Source of the DNA: Microbacterium sp.
GTDB lineage: Bacteria > Actinomycetota > Actinomycetes > Actinomycetales > Microbacteriaceae
Assembly: GCA_031277945.1 (NCBI GenBank)
Contig: JAITLK010000003.1
Span: 558,001 to 622,000, forward strand
Length of the DNA stretch: 64,000 nucleotides
Direction: 5' to 3'
The translations under genes were made by a program, and so were the position numbers. Under the pieces are notes generated by a model. That model did not search any database and was not told the origin of the DNA. It worked only from the letters and a program-made list of their open reading frames with translations. Below are positions 9,597 to 18,697 of the stretch, in pieces; positions within the stretch are counted from its first letter, which is position 1; every line of letters starts with the position of its first letter.

Positions 9597-10745
9597 TCAC
9601 GCGATGTGGTGCTGCCATGTGTCCGCCAGCTCCGTGGCGAGCTCGGCGACGCCGCCGCGCGACCAGGTGGCCACGACGCGTCCGTCACGCAGCACGACGG
9701 GTTTGACCATGCCGTTCTTGCCGGGACCGATCTCCGCCCGCATGTGCTCGCCGGCGACCACACTCCGATCCGCGTAGGAGATGTAGTACTCCTCGAAGGA
9801 CCCGAGCAACCGCGCCCGCGCATCCCAGACCGGAGCGGGCCCGGTGCTCTCCCACGGCACCGCTCGCTCGTCGACGAGGGTGAGGAGGGCGGCATCGGAG
9901 ATGGCTCCATCGTCGTCTCGCACCGCCGACGCCGCTGCCCGCGCGACCGTGATGGTGGTGCCGGCCCACCACGCGAAGTCCGCGATCGAGGCCGGGCCGT
10001 GCCCGGCCAGGTAGCGCCGGAAGAGTTCCGCCTCGGGGTCCGCCGGGGTGTCACGCTGGGGCGGAAGGTGGTCGGTCAGGGTGAGGAGCTGCTCGGTGGC
10101 GGGTTGATCGGACCGCGGCACCGTGGCGCCCCACACCACCACGCCGCGCAGCGCCAGCGTGTGCAGCAGATGCGTGCCGCGCTGGCCTGCGGTGGCGACG
10201 CCGCCCGCTTCGAGCGCGGCGAACGCCTCCGCTCGCCGGAGTCCGCCCTCGCGCAGGGGACGCCGCAGGATGCGCTCAGCCCGGGTGAAGTCCGCTTCAG
10301 CAAGACCCAGCTCGCGATGGCGAGCGGCCCCCGAGCGATGGATACGCTGCGCCGTGATGGGCACCATCCACGCGGTATCGACCGCAGCAATGACATGCAG
10401 GGTTCCCCTCATCGGCCAGGTGCGGACGAGGTCACCGCGATCGAACAGCGCGTCGATCTGCCGAGCCGTGGGCGTTCCCGCGGTTCGCGCGGAGAGCGCG
10501 AACCGCCCGCCCCAGAACTCCTGCGCCTGGGTGGCGGCGAGGCGCTCCGCAGCGGCGAGCGGGCTGGCAGCAGGCTCCGCCAGCAGGTGCGATGACAGCC
10601 GCGCGGCGCGGAGCGCCTCGAGCCTCGCGTCGTCGTCGGCGGCGGCGGTGCCAGCACTGGCGGCGGTGGCAGCACTGGCGGCGACGAGGCGGCTGGTGCC
10701 GTCGCCGGTACCGTCGGCATCCGTCACCGTGCGGGGTGTTCCCAT
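9597..10745 (-). CDS. Winged-helix DNA-binding domain protein (HTH_42, AlkX/YcaQ superfamily)
   Basis: 382 residues. After an Ala-rich N-terminal stretch of about 35 residues, the protein shows the family blocks RLAATQAQEFWGGRFALSAR, RTWPMRGTLHVI, the aromatic motif FEEYYISYADR and the closing NGMVKPVVLRDGRVVATW. Proteins of this family are winged-helix folds; characterised relatives act on damaged or cross-linked DNA, but most members including this type are uncharacterised. AGGAG eight bases before the ATG at 10745 fixes the start; the open frame continues far upstream without family similarity. Transcribed toward LysE with 87 bp between them. Confidence 0.8.
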   Translation of the reverse strand: MGTPRTVTDADGTGDGTSRLVAASAATAASAGTAAADDDARLEALRAARLSSHLLAEPAASPLAAAERLAATQAQEFWGGRFALSARTAGTPTARQIDALFDRGDLVRTWPMRGTLHVIAAVDTAWMVPITAQRIHRSGAARHRELGLAEADFTRAERILRRPLREGGLRRAEAFAALEAGGVATAGQRGTHLLHTLALRGVVVWGATVPRSDQPATEQLLTLTDHLPPQRDTPADPEAELFRRYLAGHGPASIADFAWWAGTTITVARAAASAVRDDDGAISDAALLTLVDERAVPWESTGPAPVWDARARLLGSFEEYYISYADRSVVAGEHMRAEIGPGKNGMVKPVVLRDGRVVATWSRGGVAELATELADTWQHHIA

Positions 10746-10797
10746 GCTGCCGTCTCCTGTCGATCGTCGCGCAATCAGCATGCCCGACGCCTCCGAC

Positions 10798-10973
10798 ATC
10801 GGCCAGGATTCCTTCTTCCTCACCGGTCTCGGAAAGTGTCGACGGCGATGCGAGCCGAGACATCTCTTGAGACCGGCCCGATCGCCGGTCTCACAAGATG
10901 TCGAACCCCCGCGCCGAGACAGCGGTGCCTGAGACCACACGGCCCGGTACGGTCCGGTATCGGCCAGGAATCC
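10798..10973. repeat. Direct repeats and TGAGACC cluster in a 306-bp divergent intergenic region
   Basis: ATCGGCCAGGA(T/A)TCC occurs at 10798-10812 and again at 10959-10973. The second copy sits in a 17-base palindrome at 10962-10978 (GGCCAGGA-A-TCCTGGCC). TGAGACC or its complement occurs at 10868, 10887, about 10930 and about 10985. The whole stretch 10746-11051 has no gene and separates the winged-helix gene from a DUF6882 gene. Confidence 0.7.
10859..10902. promoter_or_regulatory. Large stem-loop between divergent genes
   Basis: Inner arms TGAGACCGGC / GCCGGTCTCA (10 bp, 6-base loop) are extended by outer arms GACATCT / AGATGTC after a 2x2 internal loop. It lies among the repeats described for this intergenic region and could be an operator array or a structured 5' leader. 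Confidence 0.6.
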
Positions 10974-11051
10974 TGGCCAACCAGATGAGACCTTGCTCAT
11001 AATGGCGTTGCCGGGATGCGGCCCACCGGCTACGCCCCTGACACTGGTGGC

Positions 11052-11780
11052 ATGCAGAACAACGCGCTCATCCCGCTGGTGGCACAGGGACAGATGCTGT
11101 CCTGGCTGTGGCAGGGTGCGCTCGGCGCCATGACGGAGAAACTGGGCGACACTCGCTGGGAGGTGGACCTGGCGGAGGGGCGACTCTCCTTCGTGAATCG
11201 GGCCGACGACACCCGGCGCATCGACACCGGGATCGATCTGGTCGCATCCATCGCGCCCGGCCCGCGCTCCACGCTGTGGGGGTGGGGCCACCCGCAGGGA
11301 CGGCCGAACGGCGTGGCCGCGCTGATCCGCGACTCGGGTCACCCCGGTCTCGAGCTGGCGGAATTCCCCTTCCCCGCCGATGTCACCGACGCCGACGACT
11401 ACATCACTCAGACCTCGCATGAGATCGGCGTGGCCTCGGTGGTGGCACGAGGCCGGGGACCGTACTACTCGGCCCCGATGGGCGGGGGTTCGCGCGCGGT
11501 GTTCGCCCTGGAGGTGCCCGGGCTCGCAGTCCCCGCGGTGACAGATTTGATGAGCACGTTCATCCCGATGATGAGTTCCGCGCCTCCGCTGGATGCCCGC
11601 ACCGCGCTGTGGTTCGCCGCCACACGTCTCGGCTGGGCGTTCGAGTGGACACAGCCGGAGTTCGCCGCTGCCGCCATCTCCGATGCCACGGGCTCGGCGA
11701 CATTCCGCTTCGATCCGCAGGGCCGGGTCACCGGCCTCGAGACCGACGTGGCACGAGCGCATACGAACGCCGCCGCGTGA
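11052..11780 (+). CDS. DUF6882-type hypothetical protein, paralog 1
   Basis: 242 residues, no signal peptide or membrane span. It shares with the protein at 13509-14228 the motifs SIAPGPRS-x-LW, HPQG, ARGRGPYYSAP / GRGPYYSAP and a terminal DPQGR. These mark an uncharacterised actinobacterial family (DUF6882 by my recognition). Start at 11052 rather than 12 codons earlier because the paralog begins at the equivalent point. It converges on gapB across a strong stem-loop. Function unknown. Confidence 0.75.
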   Translation: MQNNALIPLVAQGQMLSWLWQGALGAMTEKLGDTRWEVDLAEGRLSFVNRADDTRRIDTGIDLVASIAPGPRSTLWGWGHPQGRPNGVAALIRDSGHPGLELAEFPFPADVTDADDYITQTSHEIGVASVVARGRGPYYSAPMGGGSRAVFALEVPGLAVPAVTDLMSTFIPMMSSAPPLDARTALWFAATRLGWAFEWTQPEFAAAAISDATGSATFRFDPQGRVTGLETDVARAHTNAAA

Positions 11781-11812
11781 GCACCCCGAAGGCGGGGACG
11801 ACAGGTGAGGAC

Positions 11813-11846
11813 GTGAGGATGCCGCCGGTTCGGGCGGCGTCCTCAC
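11813..11846. terminator. Bidirectional stem-loop between DUF6882 gene and gapB
   Basis: Fourteen-bp arms (GTGAGGATGCCGCC and a complement with one G.T-type mismatch) around loop GGTTCG, placed between two convergent stops at 11780 and 11850. Confidence 0.75.
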
Positions 11847-11849
11847 CTG

Positions 11850-13304
11850 TCAGCCCTCCAGCAGGGTGACCTCGCGGCGCGGCGGGAGCACCAGCGGGTG
11901 CGATCCCGCCATTGCCTCCAGCACGCGAACCACCTGACGCGAGTAGCCGTACTCGTTGTCGTACCAGACGTACAGGATCGCGGTGGTGTCATCGGCGATC
12001 GTCGCCAGCCCGTCGACGATTCCCGCGCGATGCGACCCCACGAAATCGGTGGAGACCACCTCGGCGCTTTCGACGTAGTCGATCTGCTGGCGCAGCTTCG
12101 AGTGCAGCGACACCCGGCGCAGGTAGTCGTTGACCTGGTCCTTGGTTGCGGGACGGTGCAGGGTGAGGTTCAGCACCGCGAGCGAGACATCGGGTGTGGG
12201 GACGCGGATGGCGGAGCCGGTGAGTTTGCCCTCCAGTTGCGGCAACGCTTTGGAGACGGCCTTCGCGGCCCCCGTCTCGGTGATCACCATGTTCAGCACC
12301 GCGGAGCGCCCGCGCCGGTCGCCCTTGTGGAAATTGTCGATCAGGTTCTGATCGTTCGTGAACGAGTGCACCGTCTCGACATGGCCATGAGCGATGCCAT
12401 AGGCCTCGTCCATCGCGGCGAGCACGGGCGTGATGGCGTTCGTTGTGCATGACGCCGCCGAGAGGATGAGGTCGTCGTCGGTGATGCTCTCGTGATTGAT
12501 GCCGTGAACGATGTTCTTCAGAGGGCTCTTCCCGGGCGCCGTGAGCAGGACGCGCGACACCCCGCGCGAGCGGAGGTGCTGTGACAGGCCCTCCTCATCC
12601 CGCCAGCGACCGGTGTTGTCCACCACGATGGCGTCGTCGATGCCGTAGGCGGTGTAGTCGATGGCTGCGGGGTCGTCCGCGTAGATCACCTGCACGCGTG
12701 TGCCGTTCGCGATGATCTGCTCACGATCCGCATCGACGGTGACCGTTCCCTCGAACGGACCGTGCACCGAATCCCGCGCCAGCAGCGAAGCGCGCTTGGC
12801 GAGGTCGGAGTCGGATCCGCGACGCACCACGATCGCGCGCAGGCGCAGTCCCGAGCCGCCACCGGCGTGGGAGATGAGGATGCGCGCCAGCAGGCGGCCG
12901 ATGCGGCCGAAGCCGTACAGCACGACATCGCGATCTTCGGCATCCTCCCGGGGGGCGCCGAGCACGGCCGCGAGCTGGTCACGCAGATGCGACTCCAGAT
13001 CCGCCTCCGAGGGACGGGAGGAGATGAGCCGCGCCACGTCAATGGACGCGGGTGCCGGTGCGATGGCGCGCAGCGCCTCGACGACGGCGAGACTGTCCGC
13101 CACGTCGATGCGCTCGTGTCCCACGCTCTGCGCGCGCTGGTGCGCCGCCAGGATGCCCGTCGCGCTCAACCCCACCAGTCGATGTCCGTGGATCGATGTC
13201 ACCACCCCGCGGTCCCGGTGCAGCGCCCCGATGTGCGGGATCATCCGCTCCGCGAGCTCCTCCTGGCTGTTCCATGCTGTGCGGTGTGCGGCGAAATCGT
13301 CCAT
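11850..13304 (-). CDS. gapB: Long-form glyceraldehyde-3-phosphate dehydrogenase (GapB type)
   Basis: 484 residues, about 150 more than glycolytic GAPDH. The first 125 residues are an extension rich in charged helices. The Rossmann nucleotide site GFGRIGRLLARI is at 131-142, the catalytic Cys286 lies in SAASCTTNAITP, and His313 in VHSFTND. This matches the roughly 480-residue GapB of Corynebacterium, which works mainly in the gluconeogenic direction; that role agrees with pckG nearby. Substrate is glyceraldehyde 3-phosphate / 1,3-bisphosphoglycerate in the cytoplasm; cofactor preference cannot be read. It is bracketed by two paralogous DUF6882 genes, divergent from the second. Confidence 0.92.
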   Translation of the reverse strand: MDDFAAHRTAWNSQEELAERMIPHIGALHRDRGVVTSIHGHRLVGLSATGILAAHQRAQSVGHERIDVADSLAVVEALRAIAPAPASIDVARLISSRPSEADLESHLRDQLAAVLGAPREDAEDRDVVLYGFGRIGRLLARILISHAGGGSGLRLRAIVVRRGSDSDLAKRASLLARDSVHGPFEGTVTVDADREQIIANGTRVQVIYADDPAAIDYTAYGIDDAIVVDNTGRWRDEEGLSQHLRSRGVSRVLLTAPGKSPLKNIVHGINHESITDDDLILSAASCTTNAITPVLAAMDEAYGIAHGHVETVHSFTNDQNLIDNFHKGDRRGRSAVLNMVITETGAAKAVSKALPQLEGKLTGSAIRVPTPDVSLAVLNLTLHRPATKDQVNDYLRRVSLHSKLRQQIDYVESAEVVSTDFVGSHRAGIVDGLATIADDTTAILYVWYDNEYGYSRQVVRVLEAMAGSHPLVLPPRREVTLLEG

Positions 13305-13508
13305 GCGCGTCCTTGCGTTCGGTGTGGTGGATCAGTTTCTATCCCCGCCGTCCACGCTACGGCCCCGCGAGCGCCGGAGTGCGCCACTGGCCGAAGCGAA
13401 GTGAACCCGTCTTGTGGAAGCGGAAACTTCCCCGGATCTTGAGCGGACTCATCGACTCGGATGGCAGACTTCAGATGGCGCACTCCGCGCCCTCCGGAAA
13501 GGACAACG

Positions 13509-14228
13509 ATGACGACGTTCCCCGCTCTGCAGACCTACATCGATCGCGGTCTGCTGCTGTCCCTGCTTCAGCAGGACGCACTCGTGGAGGCGACGGACGC
13601 TCTCGGTCAGCACCGCTGGGACGTGGACATGCAGCAGGGAACACTCACGTTCACCTCGGAGAAGGACCCGGCGCGCCGCCTCGCCACGCGCGCACACCTC
13701 ATCGCGTCGATCGCGCCCGGGCCGCGTTCGGTGCTGTGGGACTGGGCGCATCCGCAGGGCTCGCAGCAGGGCGCCTCCGCCGCGCTGCGCGCCGCGGGCG
13801 AACGCGACGGCGTGCGCGAACTCAGCGTCGGGGAAGTGCCGTTTCCTGCCGACTTCGACGCTCAGGATCGCGATGCCATGGCGCAGCTCGCTCACGAGAT
13901 CGGCCAGGCCTCCGTCGGCATCCTCGGACGCGGCCCCTACTACTCGGCGCCGGTGGACGGGGGGACTCGGTTCATCTTCCTCCTCGACGCGCCGCTGCCG
14001 CCGCTGACGCTGGCCGCGGTCGTTGCGAAGCTGCCGCGGCTGCTGAGCACCGGCCTGTTCCGCGACCCGCGGACGGCCGTGTGGGGACTCGCCACCGCAC
14101 AGCGCTGGTCGTTCCGCTGGAACGACGACGCTTTCAGCGGTGCGACGCTGTCCGACGGGTCGACGGTGGCACAGTTCGGATTCGATCCGCAGGGCCGGAT
14201 CGTCGCCGTGAACTCGCACGCCGCCTGA
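13509..14228 (+). CDS. DUF6882-type hypothetical protein, paralog 2
   Basis: 239 residues, soluble. Same layout as the gene at 11052-11780: N-terminal helices, SIAPGPRSVLWDWAHPQG in the middle, GRGPYYSAP, and a C-terminal FGFDPQGR. Identity between the two is moderate, so the duplication is not recent. AAAGGA five bases before the ATG fixes the start; it is divergent from gapB over about 200 bp and followed by the DUF5107 gene in the same direction after 44 bp. Function unknown. Confidence 0.75.
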   Translation: MTTFPALQTYIDRGLLLSLLQQDALVEATDALGQHRWDVDMQQGTLTFTSEKDPARRLATRAHLIASIAPGPRSVLWDWAHPQGSQQGASAALRAAGERDGVRELSVGEVPFPADFDAQDRDAMAQLAHEIGQASVGILGRGPYYSAPVDGGTRFIFLLDAPLPPLTLAAVVAKLPRLLSTGLFRDPRTAVWGLATAQRWSFRWNDDAFSGATLSDGSTVAQFGFDPQGRIVAVNSHAA

Positions 14229-14272
14229 ACCCTCCTCCCTTCCTCTCCCCCTCCCTCGACGAAGGAGTCGAC

Positions 14273-16264
14273 GTGGCCCCCGCCTCTCTGCGCGTTCACA
14301 CGCTGTCCCTGCCCAGTGCCGCCCTCGGCGAGCCGGTGAATCTGGTGCCCGTTCGGCGCACCCAGGATCTGCACGCCGTCGATGACGGTGAGCAGATCGA
14401 TGAGGAACTGCGCGCCGGACTCGGCTACGGGCACGTGCGAAACATCGCGCCCTATCTCCCGCAGCAGGACTACGACCGCCGGCTGACCGATCGCGACCAC
14501 CGCGTGATCATCCTGGAGAACGACCATCTTCGCGCCGAGGTGCTCCCGGACCTCGGCGGACGGTTGCGGCGTCTGTATGACAAGAGCGCCGATCGGGAAC
14601 TCCTGTACGTCAACGCCGTGTTCCAGCCCGGCAACCTCGCGCTGCGAAACGCCTGGTTCTCCGGGGGCGTCGAGTGGAACATCGGCACGATCGGGCACAC
14701 TCCGCTGACCGCGTCGACGCTGCACGCCGTCGCGGTCGAACGCCCCGACGGTGCCGCCGCCGTGCGTCTGTACGAGTATGAGCGCCTTCGCGGCGTGGTC
14801 TACAGCGTGGAGTTCGTGCTGGGCGCGGATGCCCGTGAGCTCCTGGTGCGCAACACCATCACCGATGTCCGGGAGTCGTCCGAGCCGGTTCCGATGTACT
14901 GGTGGTCCAACATCGCCGTCGATCAGACCGCGGACACCCGTGTGATCGCCCCCGCACACGGGGCGTGGAAATTCGCGTATCGGGAGAACGTGCACCTGAT
15001 CCCCGTCGGAGATGCCGCACCACGCCCGGACATCACCCGTCCGGCCCTCGCTCCGCAGGCCGCGGACTACTTCTTCGACCTGGATGAGAAGGTCCACCCC
15101 TGGATCGCGGCCGTCGAATCCGACGGCCGCGGCTTGCTGCAGATGTCGGATGCCCTGTTGCGGGGCCGGAAGCTGTTCGTCTGGGGCGAGTCCGACGGCG
15201 GGCGACGGTGGCAGTCCTGGCTGTCGCACGGCACGGGGACCTACCTGGAGATCCAGGCCGGCATCGCCCGCACCCAGCTGGAACACGTGCCGATGCCCGC
15301 CGGCGCCACCTGGAGCTGGACCGAGGCGTACGGCCTCGTCGAGGTGGACGGCGGCGTCGCCCTGGGCGACTCGTGGGACGCGGCGATCCACGAGGTGACC
15401 TCATCCTCCGCCGCAGTACGACTCCGCGACGCGATCGAGGCCGAGAACGCCCGCTCCACCGCGGACGACCGCGTCGGCGACGTCCTGAGCATCGGGTCGG
15501 GGTGGGGCGCACTCGAACAGCGCCGCCGGATCCACACGCGCACGGGTCCTTTCGACGACTCCCGGACGCCGTTTCGCCCCAACCACCTCGGCGCCGAACA
15601 GGAGGGCTGGCTCCAGCTCCTGCGCGGCGGCCCCTTCCCGGACGGCCTTCCCGTCAGCTATCAGCGCGACGACGCCTGGGCTCCCTTCCTCGAGAACGAG
15701 TCGACAGCGGATGCCGCGTTCGCACTCGGCGTGCTGCACGCCGCGCAAGGCCGCCTCGACGAGGCATGGGAGACGTTCACCACCGCCGCGCAGCAGCAGG
15801 ACACCTGGTACGCGCGGCGCGCCCTGGCAGAGCTGGCCGAGGAACGCGGCGACGCCCCCGCCGCGCGCGAGCATGCGCTTCGGGCCCGCGAGCTGACGCC
15901 TCCCACCTGGGCTGCGGTCGAGCTCGGAGAACTGCTGCTGCGTCTCGGCGCCTCCGCGGAGGCACTCCAGGCAGCCTCCGCCACGGACGAAGAACGTCCG
16001 GGCGGTCGGGCGACGCTGCTGCGGGCACAGGCGCTGGTCGCGCAGGAGCACCATGCCGAGGCTCGGGACCTCCTTGCCGAAGGCATCGAGGTCGCGGATC
16101 TCGCCGAAGGCGACAACGCGCTCACCGAGCTCTGGCGCACGGCGGCCATCGGCATCCAGCGTCAGGCCGACCCGACCGCATCGGCCGAGGTGCTCGCCCA
16201 GCGGGCAGCGAGCGCCGATCCGCTGCCTGCTCGCTATGACTTCCGCATGTCGCTGGATGCATGA
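14273..16264 (+). CDS. DUF5107 protein with C-terminal TPR repeats
   Basis: 663 residues, no signal peptide. The first about 330 residues show the DUF5107 pattern: ENDHLRAEVLPDLGGRLRRL, then NAWFSGGVEWNIGTIGHTP and MYWWSNIAVDQTADTRVIAP, a beta-sandwich related in fold to aldose-mutarotase-like carbohydrate proteins. Residues about 480-640 are helical repeats of TPR type (AAQGRLDEAWETFTTAAQQQ and similar). Relatives sit in carbohydrate-use loci and are sometimes labelled glycoside hydrolases, but the activity is not established. GTG start with GAAGGAG six bases before it. Probably co-transcribed with DUF6882 paralog 2. Confidence 0.8.
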   Translation: MAPASLRVHTLSLPSAALGEPVNLVPVRRTQDLHAVDDGEQIDEELRAGLGYGHVRNIAPYLPQQDYDRRLTDRDHRVIILENDHLRAEVLPDLGGRLRRLYDKSADRELLYVNAVFQPGNLALRNAWFSGGVEWNIGTIGHTPLTASTLHAVAVERPDGAAAVRLYEYERLRGVVYSVEFVLGADARELLVRNTITDVRESSEPVPMYWWSNIAVDQTADTRVIAPAHGAWKFAYRENVHLIPVGDAAPRPDITRPALAPQAADYFFDLDEKVHPWIAAVESDGRGLLQMSDALLRGRKLFVWGESDGGRRWQSWLSHGTGTYLEIQAGIARTQLEHVPMPAGATWSWTEAYGLVEVDGGVALGDSWDAAIHEVTSSSAAVRLRDAIEAENARSTADDRVGDVLSIGSGWGALEQRRRIHTRTGPFDDSRTPFRPNHLGAEQEGWLQLLRGGPFPDGLPVSYQRDDAWAPFLENESTADAAFALGVLHAAQGRLDEAWETFTTAAQQQDTWYARRALAELAEERGDAPAAREHALRARELTPPTWAAVELGELLLRLGASAEALQAASATDEERPGGRATLLRAQALVAQEHHAEARDLLAEGIEVADLAEGDNALTELWRTAAIGIQRQADPTASAEVLAQRAASADPLPARYDFRMSLDA

Positions 16265-16301
16265 TCGTCGGTTGCGGGCGCAACACGCCCGCAACCGACG
16301 A
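16265..16301. terminator. Bidirectional terminator
   Basis: Perfect 16-bp arms (TCGTCGGTTGCGGGCG and complement) with loop CAACA, between the convergent stops at 16264 and 16310. Confidence 0.85.
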
Positions 16302-16309
16302 CACCGGCC

Positions 16310-18094
16310 TCACACTCGCGCGGTCGAGAGTAGGTCGGTCAGCGCCTCGACGTGAGTGAGCTGCGGATGGTGCCCGGCGCCGGGCACGGTTGACAGCTCG
16401 GCACCCGGCAGCGACGCCAAATGTTCCAGCGCCAACGGGTCATCGCTGCCCGTGATGATCCGAACCGGCCCGGCGAATCGTGACAGCGCGTCGCGGAGCT
16501 CGCCGCGCCACCGCGCCGATCCCGCGTCGGACAGCTGCGCCGCGGCGTGGCGCGGGGTACGGCATCGGAGATCGCTCACGCTGGACTGCAGCGCTGCCGC
16601 GCTCCGCGCAGAACCGGTGAGGCGCCGCGACAGCCCGACGGCATCCGCGCGCCGCAGCGCCATGCCCACCAGCGCACGGAGCCGAGTGATCGGCGCCGCT
16701 GGCGGTTGGAGGAAGAAGGGCGCGACGAGTGTCAGCGAGCGCACGCGAGACGGGAAGCGATCAGCCGCGAGGACGGCGGCCGCAGCCCCGAGCGAATGAC
16801 CGATGAGGTCGGTCTGGCCAGAGCCCAGCAGCGCGGGAAGCCATCGCTCCCAGTCCTCGATGCCTTCGCCGCCACTCAGACCGAGCCCGGGCAGGTCCAC
16901 CACGCGGGCCCCGATGCCCGCGGCCACCGCGGCCCAGGTGTCGGCGTTGACCGGAAGCCCGGGCAGAATGAGCCGGTCGGATCCGGACGCACCCAGTTCG
17001 AACGTGTGCACACCGCCGATCTCGACGAACCGGCGGTCCGTGCCGACGACCGCGCCGAAGCGGTGCGCGGCCAGGTGGTCGGCCCATCGCTGTAGCGAAA
17101 CCCGTACATCCGGCATCGCGATCCCGTGTTTCTCGGCGAACTCGAGGGCCGGCCGGGTGGGGTACCGATCCGTCGACATGAAGGTGAGCGTCTCGGGATC
17201 CGCGTGCGTCACCCAGCGCGGCAGGCGCCTGATCGCGCCCACCGGCATGCGCAGTCGCGGAACCTTCGCCCCGAGATGCTCGCCCGTCAGACGGAGCAGG
17301 TCAGCCAGCGGCGGGGTCGCGTCGTCCAGGATCCAGTACGCCTGGCCGTCGGCCGCAGGGTCGACGGCGGCAGCCGCCATGAAGGCTGCAAGATAATCCA
17401 CCGTGATGACCGGCAGGAACGTCGACTCGTCACCGGGCAAGGCCGCGAGGGCGCCGTCCCAGACCTGGCCGATGGTGGTGGCGAGGCCGATCTGCTGATC
17501 CGATTCCCCGGTCACGCTGTCGCCGATCACGCTGGAGGGATTGACGATCGTCCACGCCAGCCCGAGTTCGCGCGCCCGGGCCTGGAAGATCGCGTCCGAC
17601 TCCTCCTTCGAGGCCTCATAGGCGCCGTGGTCACGGTAGAGCGCAGCCCGGTGCTCGTCAGACCACGGAACGGAATCCGGGTTTTGCCCACCCACGCGAT
17701 AGCCCGAGATGTGAACCACGCGCCGCAGGTGCGGCAGCTCCGCTGCCAGCTCGACGACCTTCTCCACGATGCCGACATTGGCACGGCGCGCTTCCTCGGC
17801 GCCCATCCCGAACCGGTAAGAGCCGGCGCAGTTGTGGATCTCCGTCACGTCCGCGAGCACGTCGGCGCCGGCGGTGATGATCTCGTCGGCGTCGAAGTCC
17901 ACCGTCACCGTGTCGACGGGCGCTGTCAGTCCGTGCTTGGTGAGCCAGCGCTGCATCGAGGCGGCGGAGGTCGCGCTTCGGACGGCGGCGGTGACCCGCG
18001 CGCCGTCGCCGGCAAGCGCGAGGATGAGGTGGCGTCCGACCAGTCCGGTCGCGCCGAAGATGAGCGCGTGGCGCGGCTGTCCGACGGAGGTCAT
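16310..18094 (-). CDS. Extended SDR reductase fused to alpha/beta hydrolase
   Basis: 594 residues with two enzymes in one chain. The N-terminal about 345 residues are an extended NAD(P)-dependent SDR: GATGLVGRHL nucleotide motif near residue 12 and the active-site YEASK (Tyr-x3-Lys), resembling fatty-acyl-CoA or thioester reductase domains. The last about 240 residues are an alpha/beta hydrolase with nucleophile elbow GHSLG (Ser434), the acid in TGSDDP and His575 in GAGHHP. The ATG overlaps the stop of the upstream TetR gene by four bases (ATGA), with GGGAGG before it, so the two are one operon. Likely substrate: a lipid-like or ester compound, induced through the TetR regulator; this is inference. 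Confidence 0.85.
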   Translation of the reverse strand: MTSVGQPRHALIFGATGLVGRHLILALAGDGARVTAAVRSATSAASMQRWLTKHGLTAPVDTVTVDFDADEIITAGADVLADVTEIHNCAGSYRFGMGAEEARRANVGIVEKVVELAAELPHLRRVVHISGYRVGGQNPDSVPWSDEHRAALYRDHGAYEASKEESDAIFQARARELGLAWTIVNPSSVIGDSVTGESDQQIGLATTIGQVWDGALAALPGDESTFLPVITVDYLAAFMAAAAVDPAADGQAYWILDDATPPLADLLRLTGEHLGAKVPRLRMPVGAIRRLPRWVTHADPETLTFMSTDRYPTRPALEFAEKHGIAMPDVRVSLQRWADHLAAHRFGAVVGTDRRFVEIGGVHTFELGASGSDRLILPGLPVNADTWAAVAAGIGARVVDLPGLGLSGGEGIEDWERWLPALLGSGQTDLIGHSLGAAAAVLAADRFPSRVRSLTLVAPFFLQPPAAPITRLRALVGMALRRADAVGLSRRLTGSARSAAALQSSVSDLRCRTPRHAAAQLSDAGSARWRGELRDALSRFAGPVRIITGSDDPLALEHLASLPGAELSTVPGAGHHPQLTHVEALTDLLSTARV

Positions 18095-18687
18095 CGCGCT
18101 GCACCTCCCGCCGTCTGCTGTGCGATGAGCGCCGCCACCACATCGGCGGCAGACAGCAGCGGCGCCGTGCTGCGTGTCGCGCGTGACACGATGACCGATC
18201 CCTCGATCGTGGACACGATGACGGTGGCCACAGACCTGGCACGTTCGGTGTCGAGGCCGTCGGCCTCGAGGAGGGCGGCCGTCGGGCCGATCCATGATTC
18301 GAAGGCCGCAGCACACGCCTCGCGAAGCCGCTCGCTCTCCGCTCCCATCTCCAGCGTGACGACAGAGACCGGACACCCCAGCCGGAAGTCACTCTCACCG
18401 ACGAGTGCGGCGAGGGCCTGGATCGCCACGCGGGCAGCCTCCGCCGCGCCCCCGGCTGAGGCCGCTGCCTCGGAGATCAGCTCCTGGAACTGCCGCGCGG
18501 CCAGATCGACGGCGGCGATGCCCAGCCCCTCCTTCCCGTCGGGGAAGTGGAAGTACACCGAGCCCTTCGGCGCTCCAGCGTGATCGATCACGGCGTTGAG
18601 CCCCGTTCCGCTGTAGCCGCTGGCCTGAATGAGCTCGAGCATGGATGACGCGAGCCGCGCCTTCGTGAGGTCTCCTTTGGATGCCAT
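18091..18687 (-). CDS. TetR-family repressor of the SDR-hydrolase operon
   Basis: 198 residues from the ATG at 18687 (a longer frame adds 18 residues without similarity). The N-terminal helix-turn-helix reads GLNAVIDHAGAPKGSVYFHF, typical of TetR; the C-terminal about 140 residues form the variable ligand domain. It is followed with ATGA overlap by the SDR-hydrolase fusion, and a perfect 12-bp palindrome lies 10 bp upstream of its start. Autorepression of the operon, released by a small hydrophobic ligand, is the likely mode. Confidence 0.9.
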   Translation of the reverse strand: MASKGDLTKARLASSMLELIQASGYSGTGLNAVIDHAGAPKGSVYFHFPDGKEGLGIAAVDLAARQFQELISEAAASAGGAAEAARVAIQALAALVGESDFRLGCPVSVVTLEMGAESERLREACAAAFESWIGPTAALLEADGLDTERARSVATVIVSTIEGSVIVSRATRSTAPLLSAADVVAALIAQQTAGGAAR

Positions 18688-18697
18688 GCTCAAACAA

